Source: Pycnococcus provasolii (lineage: Eukaryota > Chlorophyta > Pseudoscourfieldiophyceae > Pseudoscourfieldiales > Pycnococcaceae). From it: 64,000 nt of DNA. Positions 20,299-30,172 of the stretch are shown in pieces. How positions within the stretch are numbered: position 1 is the stretch's first letter; each line of letters opens with the position of its first letter. The notes below the pieces were generated by a model that worked only from the letters and a program-made list of their open reading frames with translations, was not told the origin of the DNA and searched no databases. Location: positions 496,001 through 560,000 of the forward strand of contig OW568872.1 of assembly GCA_938743325.2 (NCBI GenBank), written 5' to 3'. The position numbers were made by a program, and so were the translations under genes.

Positions 20299-21633
20299 CT
20301 ACACAAGCTGAAACAAACTCGACTGTGAGACGTCCACCGTGAAACGAGCGACGAGCTCATCTGCCACGGCCTTTCCACTTAATATGGCGGCCATTCCACC
20401 AGCAGCGCTCGCCGCGGAGTCCTTGCAGTGGTACGCAAAGTCCCCGGCGGCGCATGCCATTGTTGAATCGTCGACGACGCAAGCTCCACCATCACTCACG
20501 CCGTCGCTCGATTGAGGGTATGCCGCGCCCCAACGCTGTGCCAGACAATGTGTCGGTGCGGCGTTGAAAGCGCCCGTCGCACGGCGAAGTGCCTGAAGCA
20601 TCATCTGCGCAGGATCGGACAATAAATACGATGCCTCTTGAGGCGCGTACTGCCACGTGGGGAGGTACTCGCTCGCATTTCTCATCGGCACTTCGGAAAT
20701 CCTCTGCTCCGCGAACTCTCGCGTGGATACGAGTGTCCAGCAGCACGCGTCGTCGGCGGCGGCGGTGGCGGCGCCACCACGAGCGCGTTCACGGCAAATC
20801 CACTGAAGCGTTGAGCAGTGATATACGCACGCCGCATCGAACGGGACGTCGTCGTCTGTACCTGCTGGGAAGGCGACCATAAGGCTGAACAGCGGTTCCA
20901 TTGGAACGGTGCCTCCAAGTTTGGCGACAAGGTTCGGTGCGCAACTCGCCAAGCCGATAAGGCTGCACCGGTGCCACTTCTCCAAGAACATCATGGAATC
21001 TGTGATGACTAGCGCGTCGAAACTTTCGCCCAAAGGTTCGTCCGCGGCAGCTTTCGCCGCCTTCTCGCTCATTTCGTGGTGCACGGCGTTGTCTGCTGTA
21101 TTCCCAAACAAGTGCCACTTTGATGGGCCGTCAGGTGAAACGAGGTGCTTCGCGACTTCGCGCACACGGCACTGTGTTCTTAACGTAAGTCCCTTTGCTA
21201 ACGCGTCCTCTGCAAGCGACTGGCACAAAGTGCGTACACCTCCACCTTTGGGAATATAAACGCGTGCACCTTCAGTCATCGCCCCAAAGAACCCGTCGTG
21301 TGGCGGCGGCTTTGCTGTTGTGTACTGTGCGCGCTGTGCGTCAAGCCATCCACCAAGCGGCAACTCGACGATTCTGTCTTCATCAAGCCAAGTTTGTATA
21401 ACTTCCTTATGCGCGAGAGGTGCGGAGGGGTGTAGCGATAAGAACTGCAAGCCGTGTGAGAATCGGTGTGGCTCCGTGCGGTGGCTCGCACGACCACCCA
21501 CACCTCGCGCGCCCATGTCAAAGAGCGTCACGTCGAGCTGATCCTGTGCTCTGTTGAGAAGGTGCGTCGCGGCCGAGAGGCCCGCGAGTCCTCCGCCGAT
21601 GATGGCGACGCGCGGCGGACGTTGCGCCGCCAT
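20299..21633 (-). CDS. FAD-dependent amine oxidoreductase, renalase-like
   Basis: 444-residue flavoprotein. It starts with a Rossmann dinucleotide motif, RVAIIGGGLAGLSAA, followed by a GVGGRASHR block that matches the GG motif of amine oxidases. Then FSHGLQFLSLHP, WLDEDRIVELPLGGW, GGVRTLCQSLAED and a C-terminal ACAAGDFAYHCKDS segment with the FAD-contacting GD. This order resembles renalase and bacterial NAD(P)/FAD oxidoreductases. Substrate unknown; no clear transit peptide from this start. The frame extends upstream to an ATG at 21768, but that extra stretch does not look coding. TTACA at 20278-20282 gives a TGTAA signal on the coding strand 17 bases past the stop codon. Confidence 0.8.
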   Translation of the reverse strand: MAAQRPPRVAIIGGGLAGLSAATHLLNRAQDQLDVTLFDMGARGVGGRASHRTEPHRFSHGLQFLSLHPSAPLAHKEVIQTWLDEDRIVELPLGGWLDAQRAQYTTAKPPPHDGFFGAMTEGARVYIPKGGGVRTLCQSLAEDALAKGLTLRTQCRVREVAKHLVSPDGPSKWHLFGNTADNAVHHEMSEKAAKAAADEPLGESFDALVITDSMMFLEKWHRCSLIGLASCAPNLVAKLGGTVPMEPLFSLMVAFPAGTDDDVPFDAACVYHCSTLQWICRERARGGAATAAADDACCWTLVSTREFAEQRISEVPMRNASEYLPTWQYAPQEASYLLSDPAQMMLQALRRATGAFNAAPTHCLAQRWGAAYPQSSDGVSDGGACVVDDSTMACAAGDFAYHCKDSAASAAGGMAAILSGKAVADELVARFTVDVSQSSLFQLV

Positions 21634-22028
21634 GATCTGCGATCCAAAAGTGATATCAAAACGTGACTCTGTGGTGTTGGCCGATCTCCACCGCAGGTCG
21701 CAGGTGATCTGGATAAACTCCTCGAATGGATGCTTGACCATGCATCGCCACGGCCACGCGCATGGCATCGCACCTTGCAAGCTGGAAAGCTAGCTGGAAA
21801 GCTCGCAGATCCACGGATCCACCGGCCGGCCGTTGTTGCATCACGGTCATCTACATGGTCATTGGTCAGGAAACCACCGGCCGCGAGTGATTCTTCATGA
21901 TTCTTGAAAGAGTCACTCGCGGCCAAGCTGCATGCTGTTGTCCTTATAATAGTGTGGTAAAAAACATATCTTGTAACACGAGAATTTCACCTTAAAAACA
22001 GAGAGACCGCGAATGTCCCCTCGCTCAG
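21634..22028. other. Intergenic region with a perfect inverted repeat
   Basis: Separates two minus-strand genes. Besides the inverted repeat listed below it holds an AGCTAGCTGGAAAGCT duplication near 21779-21805 and a GGCCGGCC palindrome near 21822. No gene seen. Confidence 0.6.
21879..21924. repeat. 12-bp perfect inverted repeat (GGCCGCGAGTGA)
   Basis: Arms at 21879-21890 and 21913-21924 flank a 22-base spacer. As it is about 250 bases upstream of the oxidoreductase start and about 100 bases upstream of the glycosyltransferase stop codon in window order, it could be a promoter operator or an RNA hairpin near a 3' end. Confidence 0.8.
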
Positions 22029-24038
22029 TCAGTCAAGTAGTGCCGCGTCGAATAATGCATCAACATTCATACCACTTGCACCTTGAAGCCTGCTCAGATG
22101 CTCCACCGCTCGCACGAGACGCGCGTGTGAACGGCTGATCGCCTGCACCGCGTGCTCGCGCCGAAGAAGCCCAATGCGCATCGCATCCGCAATCAAGCTG
22201 CGCACGTCTCGGATCTCGCACCACCCCATCGTCGCGTCCGTTTCAGAGCGACGACAACGAACGCGTGCACCCTCCTGGAGCACCATCGACTCTTCAAAGA
22301 ACTTGCGTATTGCCACAGAATCTCCCGTGCTCGCCACCCGGAACGCGTCAAGATCGAAGTCAATGACAAAGCACTCCTTCAATTTCGTCCGATTGCCACG
22401 CAATGCAGCCTCGCGATACTCATCACCTGGACAACTAGTGCCCGCCTTGGATGCGACGTCTTCGACGCGCGTGTATGCATAGTGCAGGATGGTCGCGTCG
22501 TCAGCGAGCGTGTCGGTCCACGGCGCGTTCGGGCTGCCGTCTCCCTTCCAGAAGTGCGGTCCAAGACTTCTCAAATTCGTCGCATTAGCGCGTGCCACGG
22601 ACTTTCCATTCGCGTACAATATCATGTACGCGCGATTTCCACCCAGGCGCACCTTTGTACGCATTGCGTACGCGTCAAAGTGCATGAGCGCCTTGTTCAT
22701 CTTGAAAAGCGTCACCTCCTCGAGCCGATTCTTGACGTACGCGTGTTCAGGCTGCGCCTCTGCGTTAAAGATTCGAAGGCTGCTGACGTGAGATGGCTGC
22801 TTGTGCAAGTACCGCGCGAACGACAGGTCGTCGCCGCTGCCATCGCCTTGGTAAAGCGGCAGGACGAACTCATCCGGATCGATGTGCATGATCCAGTCGG
22901 CGTGCCCCACCTTCGCCCACAATACCGCCTCGTTCTGATTAAACGTCTGCTTTACCATCAATGCGTAGTTGCCCGGACGGTGACCCCACTGCCAGTGCCT
23001 CTCGGCCCAACTGGCATAGCGCTCGCGCATTTTCGGCTCGTCTGCAATGTCCTCGGCAACGTCTTTGTGCAGTGCGCGAACAAAGACGTTATGTAACGAG
23101 CGCAGCAAGCGCAAGGCGTCGGCATCCTTACCATCGTACAATATGAAGAAGTTCCACACACCAAGCTCGGTGTGGTACAAGATCCAAGGCAGGACGTCGC
23201 GCTCGACGGACGCACGACTGCCACCGAGCGTTAGACAGAAGACGACGCGTACAGGCTCTCGTCGCACCCCGCGTCGGTACAGAGCATTCGCAAGCGCGAC
23301 GCGAAGTGAAGTATCGTTGCTATCACTTGATTCCATGGATCTTTGCGCTGCCGAAGGCGTAGTGGAAGCAGATGTCGACAACTTGTTTGTTTCCTCTCCT
23401 TCCCCAACGACGAAGTGGTGCTGCTGCAGTCTACTCAGCACTTCTTCAAGAGCAGGTGCCGTTCCCGGTGCATGCGTAGCTCGTGCATGCTGTTCTCCGA
23501 TGATCATGCGCCACTCCAGCGCTTCCTTGGATGCATAAGGCAACATCTCATGGAGCATAGATCTCTCGTCTTCGTCGGACATGAGTGCATAGCTGCTGCT
23601 GTGATTTCCGAAACCATCATCACTGAGTGTGGTCATTTTCAACAAGGGCTTGTGCTGCTGCGATGTTGCTGCATGAATTCTTGTCGTCGTACTAGTTGTT
23701 GCAGCAGTTGTCTTCTTGGTCGATGCCACTTCATGGTTCCACCTCCCCGTACTACGGGTCATCGTGCTGCTATCGTTACCGCCGCCACCACTACTACTAT
23801 GGTGAGGTGGAAGTCTCAGAACTCCGAGCAGCGTGGTGATGGTGAATGCCATGGAGAATAGCACAAACAAGAAGGACGCGACACGTGTGCGCATCCGAAT
23901 GATGGTGGTGGTGGACGTGGGCTTAGTGTGACCACCACCACCATGGCGTTGGATCGGCAGAATCGGCGCGTGCACGAATGCGCGATGGTACGACGACGAC
24001 TGTCTTCCTCCTGCAGCCGTCGGCATCATGGACGCCAT
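22029..24038 (-). CDS. Golgi-type glycosyltransferase (GT92 / GT2-like)
   Basis: 669-residue type II membrane protein: short basic cytoplasmic tail, one transmembrane anchor at about 53-74, a Thr/Ser-rich stem to about 245, then a catalytic domain. The domain has VRVVFCLTLGG, ERDVLPWILYHTELGVWNFFILYD and DWIMHIDPDEFVLPL (381-395), the DPDEF being the metal-binding acidic motif of GT92/DUF23 and Glyco_tranf_2_4 proteins. Late HYAYTRVEDVASKAG fits the family. Acceptor and sugar cannot be told; GT92 enzymes are often beta-1,4-galactosyltransferases. Topology is from sequence, activity from family. Confidence 0.8.
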   Translation of the reverse strand: MASMMPTAAGGRQSSSYHRAFVHAPILPIQRHGGGGHTKPTSTTTIIRMRTRVASFLFVLFSMAFTITTLLGVLRLPPHHSSSGGGGNDSSTMTRSTGRWNHEVASTKKTTAATTSTTTRIHAATSQQHKPLLKMTTLSDDGFGNHSSSYALMSDEDERSMLHEMLPYASKEALEWRMIIGEQHARATHAPGTAPALEEVLSRLQQHHFVVGEGEETNKLSTSASTTPSAAQRSMESSDSNDTSLRVALANALYRRGVRREPVRVVFCLTLGGSRASVERDVLPWILYHTELGVWNFFILYDGKDADALRLLRSLHNVFVRALHKDVAEDIADEPKMRERYASWAERHWQWGHRPGNYALMVKQTFNQNEAVLWAKVGHADWIMHIDPDEFVLPLYQGDGSGDDLSFARYLHKQPSHVSSLRIFNAEAQPEHAYVKNRLEEVTLFKMNKALMHFDAYAMRTKVRLGGNRAYMILYANGKSVARANATNLRSLGPHFWKGDGSPNAPWTDTLADDATILHYAYTRVEDVASKAGTSCPGDEYREAALRGNRTKLKECFVIDFDLDAFRVASTGDSVAIRKFFEESMVLQEGARVRCRRSETDATMGWCEIRDVRSLIADAMRIGLLRREHAVQAISRSHARLVRAVEHLSRLQGASGMNVDALFDAALLD

Positions 24039-24110
24039 GAAAATTCGGAATACGGATTTTGGAGGAGGGACGGATTTGCGACGACGGGAGATTCTATGGT
24101 GATTGGTGAG

Positions 24111-24129
24111 CCCTAACCCTAACCCTAAA
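24111..24129 (-). promoter_or_regulatory. Telomere-like (CCCTAA)3 upstream of the glycosyltransferase
   Basis: Three perfect CCCTAA units, 73 bases upstream of the start codon; reads TTAGGG in the direction of transcription. Confidence 0.5.
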
Positions 24130-24261
24130 GGTGTGTCAGGAACGGACGGACAAGCTTTGATTGGGGGTTTAAGATCTCAAAATTTTAAATGCACGGATTG
24201 GGGGTTTAGTCTTCTCTATCTCTGTTTTTTCCCTCGTCACAGCGTCCTCCTCCTGAATGGT

Positions 24262-25746
24262 TCACGGCGCATGGCGTTCCACCTTGCTCACGCCGCTAAG
24301 CTCCTTCTCGTTCTCAAGTGCGGCTTCCAGCACACCTGGCTCGTAGAAGAGACGACGCAGACCGTCGTCGTCGCCAGCGTCGTTATTGTTCACGCGAGTG
24401 TTCAGAAGGATAAATCCAGTCGTGAGTGCTTTTGCCGTATCGATTTGCCGAAGGCGACGGACATCTGCCAACGGAGGTGCTCGCGTTAGGCTCGGCGTAG
24501 AAATCCGTTCAGCTTCGCCACATTCCGCATAAGGAGCGACGGGAATAAAGCAGTGCGTAGCCTCATCGAGCTCCACCCATAAAGACTCGACTGGACTGTG
24601 TGCTTTTGTCTGTTCCATAAACAAAGAGGCGGATTCCCCCGCTCCCATGTCGTCGTCTGATCCGGTGAGCACAAAAAGTGGCGTTTCGATACCCTCGAGG
24701 TCGTAGAAATACTCCGTCAGCCCATTTCCTCCGTTGCTAGCATTTGCACCAATCGTCGGCGCAAGGCTTACCACAGCGCGCAGACGATCCGTGGCACCAC
24801 AAGCAAGCTTTGGCCCGTCGTATGTGACATTCGCGAGTGAGGCATTCACCAACTCCGCAAGCGTTTCGTTCGTTTCCATCGACTTTTTCATCACCTCGAT
24901 ACCGCCTCGAATCGTGTCACAGAGGTGCGCCATCTTCACGACGCTGGCGGCGCCAGTGCTCCATCCAACGACCGCGACGCGATCTTCGCTAAAGCGTTGG
25001 TACAGCTCGCTCTCCTGATCCCTGTTCTCTCGCCAAATGACGGCAGTGACCGCACGGCCGGCGGCAATGGCGTTCTCCTCGTACGATTCTGGACCGTGAC
25101 ATGTCGCACAAGGCTGCAGCTCGTCGTACTTGAGATCGAGGGGGAAGACGACAGCGATTCCGTGGCTCACCATAAATTCCAAAAAGTCGCGGTTGTATAT
25201 CTTTGCCCAACGACCGACTTTCATGCCGAACGTAGGGTGCACAAATGCAACGAGCGGGAAGGAAGCGTTGTTGCTGCTGTTCAATAGTTTAGTGCTGTCA
25301 CCTCTGACTTGACTATTGTCGTCAACACCAAGCAAAGAAGACACAAAATCCGCAATTGCACTGCCGCCGTCCGTGGTCTCCTCAGATCGTGAGGTCGGCA
25401 TCCACAACTCGAAGTCGTTGATTTCGTCATCTGGCTGCTTCAGCGATGTGTACTTCACCTCTTTCTTCTCAATCGTCGTCGCATTTTGATCTTCATCAGA
25501 GTCTCCGAGAATGAGTCTCGCCGCCTCTTCGTCGCGATTCGCCACATCAGGCGCGAGTGCGAGCTTAATTTTGCGCACGCCGTACGGACCCGGGCGTGAG
25601 AGATGCTGCATCCACTGCGTTGACGATAATGACGACAGGGAGGACGTATCCGCAGAGGCGGGCGATGAGGTTAGGACTAATACCGCCGCGAGCGACGAGC
25701 AAATCAGCAGAAGCAACGCGCGCACAGAAATGCACAGAGACGCCAT
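24262..25746 (-). CDS. Secreted alpha/beta hydrolase, dienelactone hydrolase/chlorophyllase-like
   Basis: 494 residues with a clear signal peptide (SVRALLLLICSSLAAVLVL, cleavage near ASA). The mature protein has the oxyanion strand FPLVAFVHPTFGMK, HGIAVVFPLDLKYDEL, the nucleophile elbow VGWSTGAAS (GxSxG form), an acid candidate in LTGSDDDMG, and the His in EATHCFIPV. Two Cys pairs (CATC; HLCD with LACG) suggest disulfides, in keeping with secretion. The fold and motif order are like PAF-acetylhydrolase, dienelactone hydrolase and chlorophyllase, but the GxSxG flank is not the chlorophyllase GHSRGG, so no substrate is claimed. A longer frame to 26055 runs into the next gene and was not used. 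Confidence 0.7.
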   Translation of the reverse strand: MASLCISVRALLLLICSSLAAVLVLTSSPASADTSSLSSLSSTQWMQHLSRPGPYGVRKIKLALAPDVANRDEEAARLILGDSDEDQNATTIEKKEVKYTSLKQPDDEINDFELWMPTSRSEETTDGGSAIADFVSSLLGVDDNSQVRGDSTKLLNSSNNASFPLVAFVHPTFGMKVGRWAKIYNRDFLEFMVSHGIAVVFPLDLKYDELQPCATCHGPESYEENAIAAGRAVTAVIWRENRDQESELYQRFSEDRVAVVGWSTGAASVVKMAHLCDTIRGGIEVMKKSMETNETLAELVNASLANVTYDGPKLACGATDRLRAVVSLAPTIGANASNGGNGLTEYFYDLEGIETPLFVLTGSDDDMGAGESASLFMEQTKAHSPVESLWVELDEATHCFIPVAPYAECGEAERISTPSLTRAPPLADVRRLRQIDTAKALTTGFILLNTRVNNNDAGDDDGLRRLFYEPGVLEAALENEKELSGVSKVERHAP

Positions 25747-25906
25747 GGTTGGAAAAATGAAGTCTGGAAAAATTTCGATTTCGATTTCCCTCCTTGTTCC
25801 CCTCCCAAATCTCTGTCCCAAAAATTGATTTTTCGGAGAAGTTCGTTTTTTTATGGTGGGAACAAGGTGGGAAAGGAGGTAGTTGGTACGATGATTTTTG
25901 ATTGTA

Positions 25907-27034
25907 CTACAGATAGTTGTCGCGCCGCACGGTGCTCGCGAGCGATCGACTTGGGACGATTTCAAGCGTGCCGCCCGTGCCTGGCACTGCGCGGCCGTCC
26001 ACCCAACGCGCGGGTGCGCCGCCATCCACCAGACGCTCCGCGCTGTAACGCGCATTGAATGTCGTCAGGGACGTGACACCGTAGAAGTTGAAGAACTTCG
26101 CAAGGTCAACACGCGCGCGCAGCGGCCTCGTATCGCTCGGATCCGACGCGCTCGCATCCATCCAGAAGCCAGCCTCCGCCGCGAGCTCGAGCACTTGCTT
26201 GAGCGTGAGAGGCTTACGCGGCGCGACGCCCGACTCCTCCCACCTCGCGGGCGTTACAGGCGCGTCCTTCGCGTACCTGTCCGACGCCGTGACAACGAGG
26301 TTGTCCCCGCTCGTTGGTACAGGTAGCCTTGCTGCGCACTCCTCTCGTCCGTGCAGACAGACTTCGTTCGACGGGTCGATCTGCAGCGCACTCCCGAAGG
26401 CGTCGTATGCTTCGCGAAACTTGCCAATAGCGAACAGCGCGCTGGCGATTCGCGTGTACGCCTTCGCGCGCGCGTTGTCTGGCTCGTCGCACAGATTGAG
26501 CATCTGCCTCGCGTCCACAAGCGCCGCGTTGGCGTCGCCACTCTCTAGATACAGCGCCGAGCGATTTCCCCACGCTGACGCGGATGTCGGGTCGCGTCGA
26601 ATCGCCTCCGTGAATGCCTCGTATGCCCGTGTGTACTCACTCGCAGCGAACGCTTCGTTCCCCCGCTGCCTTGCTTCTCTCAATGCCTTTCTCCATGTAT
26701 CTAGCTCCTGTTGTGTACCGTCGAAGTGGAAGCGTCCAGCCATGCCGTCCCATATCCACGGAGACGGAGACGGCAACCCCAACCCGATCTCCTCCAAGGC
26801 CTCCTGAGGACGAGGAGACGGAGAGGAGGTGCCAGGAACCACCAAGGGATCCTGATGAGGACGTTCATCTTCGTCGTCGTCGGAGGAAGGAATATAAAAC
26901 CCATCCGAACCCATACCGTCAGAGGAGTGAGGAGTGGTGGAAGCAGCGTGAGCACGAGCAGAAGTCGAAGTCGAAATCGAAGTCGAAGGCGCACCCCAAC
27001 GCACACTCCGCGACGACATGTCCGCGGACGCCAT
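25907..27034 (-). CDS. TPR co-chaperone-like protein
   Basis: 375 residues. After a Ser-rich, acidic N-terminus (DDDEDER) there are three tetratricopeptide repeats at about 115-230: RQRGNEAFAASEYTRAYEAF, SASAWGNRSALYLESGDANA and AKAYTRIASALFAIGKFREA. The first matches the STI1/FKBP-type clamp (K/R-x-x-G-N-x-x-F), so Hsp70/Hsp90 C-terminal binding is possible. The C-terminal 130 residues (LTLKQVLELAAEAGFWMD onwards) match no family I know. The start context is ATGGCGTCC. It follows the hydrolase start by only 160 bases. Confidence 0.75.
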   Translation of the reverse strand: MASADMSSRSVRWGAPSTSISTSTSARAHAASTTPHSSDGMGSDGFYIPSSDDDEDERPHQDPLVVPGTSSPSPRPQEALEEIGLGLPSPSPWIWDGMAGRFHFDGTQQELDTWRKALREARQRGNEAFAASEYTRAYEAFTEAIRRDPTSASAWGNRSALYLESGDANAALVDARQMLNLCDEPDNARAKAYTRIASALFAIGKFREAYDAFGSALQIDPSNEVCLHGREECAARLPVPTSGDNLVVTASDRYAKDAPVTPARWEESGVAPRKPLTLKQVLELAAEAGFWMDASASDPSDTRPLRARVDLAKFFNFYGVTSLTTFNARYSAERLVDGGAPARWVDGRAVPGTGGTLEIVPSRSLASTVRRDNYL

Positions 27035-27295
27035 AGAAAGAATGGGAAGGTTCTTTCAACGAGCAACGAGCCAAACCCCGAATAATCCCTCCCACCTCCC
27101 AGGAGAAAAAATCGGGTTCTTCTGCTGTCCACTTTCACTCGTTAGCGCTGCGACGCGACGGATCTATCGCGTGCTGGGGACGCAACTGGGACGGCCAGGC
27201 GCCTCCCGCCGGCGTCCCTGGCCCGTTCGCGATTGAAGTGATTGTGTAACAAGTGTTCGGAAAAGAAAAGATTCGTTCAATTTACAGTTGTTATA

Positions 27296-29206
27296 CTATA
27301 GCCTCCGTCGGCGACGAGCCTTATCCAAAGACGTCGAGTACGCCCACCACACAGCCGACGCGCCCGCCAACGCCGCAAGCAACGCGGCGCCGGACACGAC
27401 ATAAGCGGCGTGATCGCGATGCAGCGCAATGCCCGCTGAGGCGAACAGGGAACGCGTCGCATCCGTTGCCCATGAACTCGACGATGCATCTGACACATTT
27501 CTTACGTCGTCGTCGTCGTCGTCGTCGCCAACACTTTCGCCACTTTCATACAGACTCATCGCCTCCACGTGCACGCCGTGCATGTGGCGCCGTCTCGCGG
27601 AATGCAACGACGATCGAGGTGCATGGAAGATCGATGGCTGCTTGGCATCGTCGCGCTCATCGCTCGTCGTCGAATCCTGCACCGCCGTGGCAATGACGAG
27701 CGTGTTCGTCTTCGATCTGGAGCACACACGAAGGCCCACCACATGCGAGGCGGTTAATGCCGCCGATGCTGAAAATTGCGAGTGAGATTCGGAGCGCAAG
27801 GCGCGAGCTTGAAGCCAGCATGATGGCGATTCGGTGGACAGCAATGGCGCCGCCATGGCGGGACATGCGACGCTCGCAAGACGTTGCAGAGACTTTCCCG
27901 CTCGATCGAGCGCGACGATCACGATGGCTGGCGATCCGCCAACAACCGCACTGTGGCGTGTCGATGCGACGACGGCAGCAGCGCGACCACCAATCACACA
28001 CGCGGCAAGAAGGTCAGGGACGCGCATCGTGGGAGGCAGAGAGCATGCATGTGTCGCGGAGGTGGAGGTGGCAATCTGCACGGCGGTGACGTGCGCGGCG
28101 GCACAATCGCGCGAGGCGTCAGCAGCGTGTGCACCTGCACGACGAAGCACGAGAAGGTCTTTCGGAAATCTTGATTCTGCCGTGAGGGATGCAAGCCCGT
28201 CGAGCTCCTCGGCACGCGCCGCGGGCGAGATCAGCACAGGTGCGTCGAAGGTGACAAAGAGCCTTGACGCGTCCGCGACGGCGATTCGTCTTGGTCGCGC
28301 CGTCGTCGACGGCGTCGGGGGCGGCACGAGCGCAGCACGTTCGAAGGTCACGCGCAGTTCCCCGATCCGCCCTTGGCGCGAAACGTTCAGGACGTGCAGC
28401 TCGAACGTATTGAGGGCGACGGCTAATTTGCTCGCGTCGGTTCCTAGCCACGTCGCGGCGACGTAGACGCCCTGCGTTTCTGCGGCAGCGGCACGTGCGA
28501 CTGGTGGTATTTGCTTGTCGGACGGGTGAACTTCCGAAACAAACAGAGCTGTGTTTGTGAGTGTCGCAACGCGCACGCCAGCTTTTCCGAACGCGCACAC
28601 GTGAACGTCGACCGGCGTCGTCGCGTCTGGCGGCAGCCGTACGTCCGCAATCAAGCGTCGCTCACCGCGTTCATCGATGTAGACGTGCACGTTTCTTTTG
28701 CTGACGGTTGTCATCACGCATTTGTTATCGTTCGTCGTCGTCGCATCGATTGCAAGCACCCTTCTCGTGTCGTCGTCGTCGTCGTCGTCATCGTCGTTCG
28801 TTGACGCCTCCGCCACACTTCGCGCGAGTTCGTCGAGCAGACTTCCCGTTGAAGTATGCTCACTATTCTTCCCAATAACATCCGCGTCGTTGCGTCGCGA
28901 GAGACGCGCGTCGTCGTCGTGCGTTTGTGCGTACGACGCTGCTTGCCTTGATAGGGATTCGTTTGCTTGCTGCCCAATAGCTTCGCTATGGGAACTTATG
29001 CGTCGAATGAGACACGTGCGTGACCAGCACGCATCCCCCGGCATTAACCCGCAAGTATCAGTCACCAGACCACTTCCAAGTGCAAGCAAGTTAAAAGGCA
29101 CGTACGCTACAACACCACCACAAGGTCCCTGCAATGAAGAAGAAGAAGAGGAGGAGTCACCAGCGACAGGAAGGAGGCACGCCGCGATGCCGACATCATC
29201 GGGCAT
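27296..29206 (-). CDS. Unknown protein with a C-terminal membrane anchor
   Basis: 636 residues, not recognised. The sequence is rich in beta-strand-like blocks from about 170 to 540 (for example VHVYIDERGERRLIADV, VRVATLTNTALFV, LAVALNTFELHVLNV), which could form a propeller, and has Asp runs at two places. A single transmembrane segment (AAYVVSGAALLAALAGA) sits about 15 residues from the end, followed by KARRRRR, which suggests a tail-anchored or type I protein. The open frame continues to 29224 but begins there with GTG; the first ATG is at 29206. TTACA at 27282-27286 gives TGTAA on the coding strand. Confidence 0.6.
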   Translation of the reverse strand: MPDDVGIAACLLPVAGDSSSSSSSLQGPCGGVVAYVPFNLLALGSGLVTDTCGLMPGDACWSRTCLIRRISSHSEAIGQQANESLSRQAASYAQTHDDDARLSRRNDADVIGKNSEHTSTGSLLDELARSVAEASTNDDDDDDDDDTRRVLAIDATTTNDNKCVMTTVSKRNVHVYIDERGERRLIADVRLPPDATTPVDVHVCAFGKAGVRVATLTNTALFVSEVHPSDKQIPPVARAAAAETQGVYVAATWLGTDASKLAVALNTFELHVLNVSRQGRIGELRVTFERAALVPPPTPSTTARPRRIAVADASRLFVTFDAPVLISPAARAEELDGLASLTAESRFPKDLLVLRRAGAHAADASRDCAAAHVTAVQIATSTSATHACSLPPTMRVPDLLAACVIGGRAAAVVASTRHSAVVGGSPAIVIVALDRAGKSLQRLASVACPAMAAPLLSTESPSCWLQARALRSESHSQFSASAALTASHVVGLRVCSRSKTNTLVIATAVQDSTTSDERDDAKQPSIFHAPRSSLHSARRRHMHGVHVEAMSLYESGESVGDDDDDDDVRNVSDASSSSWATDATRSLFASAGIALHRDHAAYVVSGAALLAALAGASAVWWAYSTSLDKARRRRRL

Positions 29207-29277
29207 GGATCGCTGATCGCCCACGATAATGAATGCCGAATATGATGGGAACGATGCGACGAATCAAATGGGACCTG

Positions 29278-29306
29278 TTAGGGTTTCGGGGTAGGTTAGG
29301 GTTAGG
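29278..29306 (+). promoter_or_regulatory. Telomere-like TTAGGG cluster
   Basis: TTAGGG, then GTAGGTTAGGGTTAGG, beginning 72 bases upstream of the minus-strand start at 29206. Confidence 0.45.
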
Positions 29307-29529
29307 AAGGAGGGGGACCCAAGGGCATACATATGAACGTATGGGCCGGTCACTCCCGTTGGGCCCCGTTGAAGCAAGGCCAGCGAACCGGGGTTTGCCA
29401 GAAAAGTGCGTTGTGTCTGCGCTGCCGACGGAGGACGGCCCCAGCAGCTTTCGCGTCATCATGTTTGAGCGTGTTGTGAGAAACCCAGACAGAGACAAAG
29501 GCATCGTTGTTTTTGTGAGCACGCACGTT

Positions 29530-29679
29530 TTAATTCTTTCGACACAAGCCAGCCTGATATAATTCCCTTAACCCCCAAACTGCCACTTCCGTGGTGGGCA
29601 TGTCATATGTGCGCACCCGTTCCGATTGATAATACGCTCCGTCGGACCGCTGAGTGCCCACTGCGTTCCACCAGCTCAT
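29530..29679 (-). CDS. Short coding-like frame, 49 residues, unknown
   Basis: ATG at 29679 to stop at 29530, codon use like the neighbours; begins MSWWNAVGTQRSDG and contains EVAVWGLRELYQAG. The frame stays open upstream for 17 more codons (reading VVVAIACDAAGEN), which suggests an exon or remnant of a larger gene rather than a micropeptide. No family recognised. Confidence 0.25.
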   Translation of the reverse strand: MSWWNAVGTQRSDGAYYQSERVRTYDMPTTEVAVWGLRELYQAGLCRKN

Positions 29680-30172
29680 GTTCTCTCCTGCAGCGTCACA
29701 CGCAATAGCGACGACGACGTCTGTTGTAGGAGTTAGACCTTAAGGTGAGAAGAGTACTTAAGGTAAAGTGTTTAGTTACTAGAATGAAAGTAAAAGGCAG
29801 AGGTAGGGAAGAAGAGAAGGCCTAGGAGGCCTCCATCTATATTTGGCTTAAAGCCAAGTTCGATTAAGTATTCTTTCAGATCTAGGTTACCAGGTATGTC
29901 GCGTCGATGCACAACAGCACGGCAAGCCCGTGTACCTCGACCGATCGGCGACATGATGAAAACCGGGCCTACGGGCCCCACCGCACGGAATAGTCGCAGG
30001 GATCTGCGACGGATCCCCAGAGAAACATCCGGGCGGAGTGAGGCGGGTCCCCCAACCTGGAGTGCATCATCAACGTCTGCGGCCGGCCAGAGTTCCGCGG
30101 ACCCCCTTGGCCTTTGGAAGATTCTGGGAAGATCACTTTTCACATCGTTCGTGATCACTATTTGTTTCACCT

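Larger units (their letters stand above)
29207..30172. other. Divergent intergenic region between the unknown anchor protein and Hsp110-TPR
   Basis: Holds a telomere-like cluster, two TGGGCC motifs at about 29343 and 29361, GGGGGACCC at about 29315, GGATCCCC at about 30012, a CTTAAGG direct repeat at 29741-29764 and a short coding-like frame. No full gene. Confidence 0.5.

Noticed and set aside
22152-23096. 314-codon plus-strand open frame
   Set aside because: Lies antisense inside the glycosyltransferase gene; Arg/His-rich translation without domains, typical of a shadow frame in GC-rich coding DNA.
26088-26807. 239-codon plus-strand open frame
   Set aside because: Antisense to the TPR gene, whose repeats are clear; Ser/Ala-rich shadow.
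29772-30170. 132-codon minus-strand frame upstream of Hsp110-TPR
   Set aside because: No domain, poor codon bias, and it overlaps the likely promoter of the plus-strand gene.
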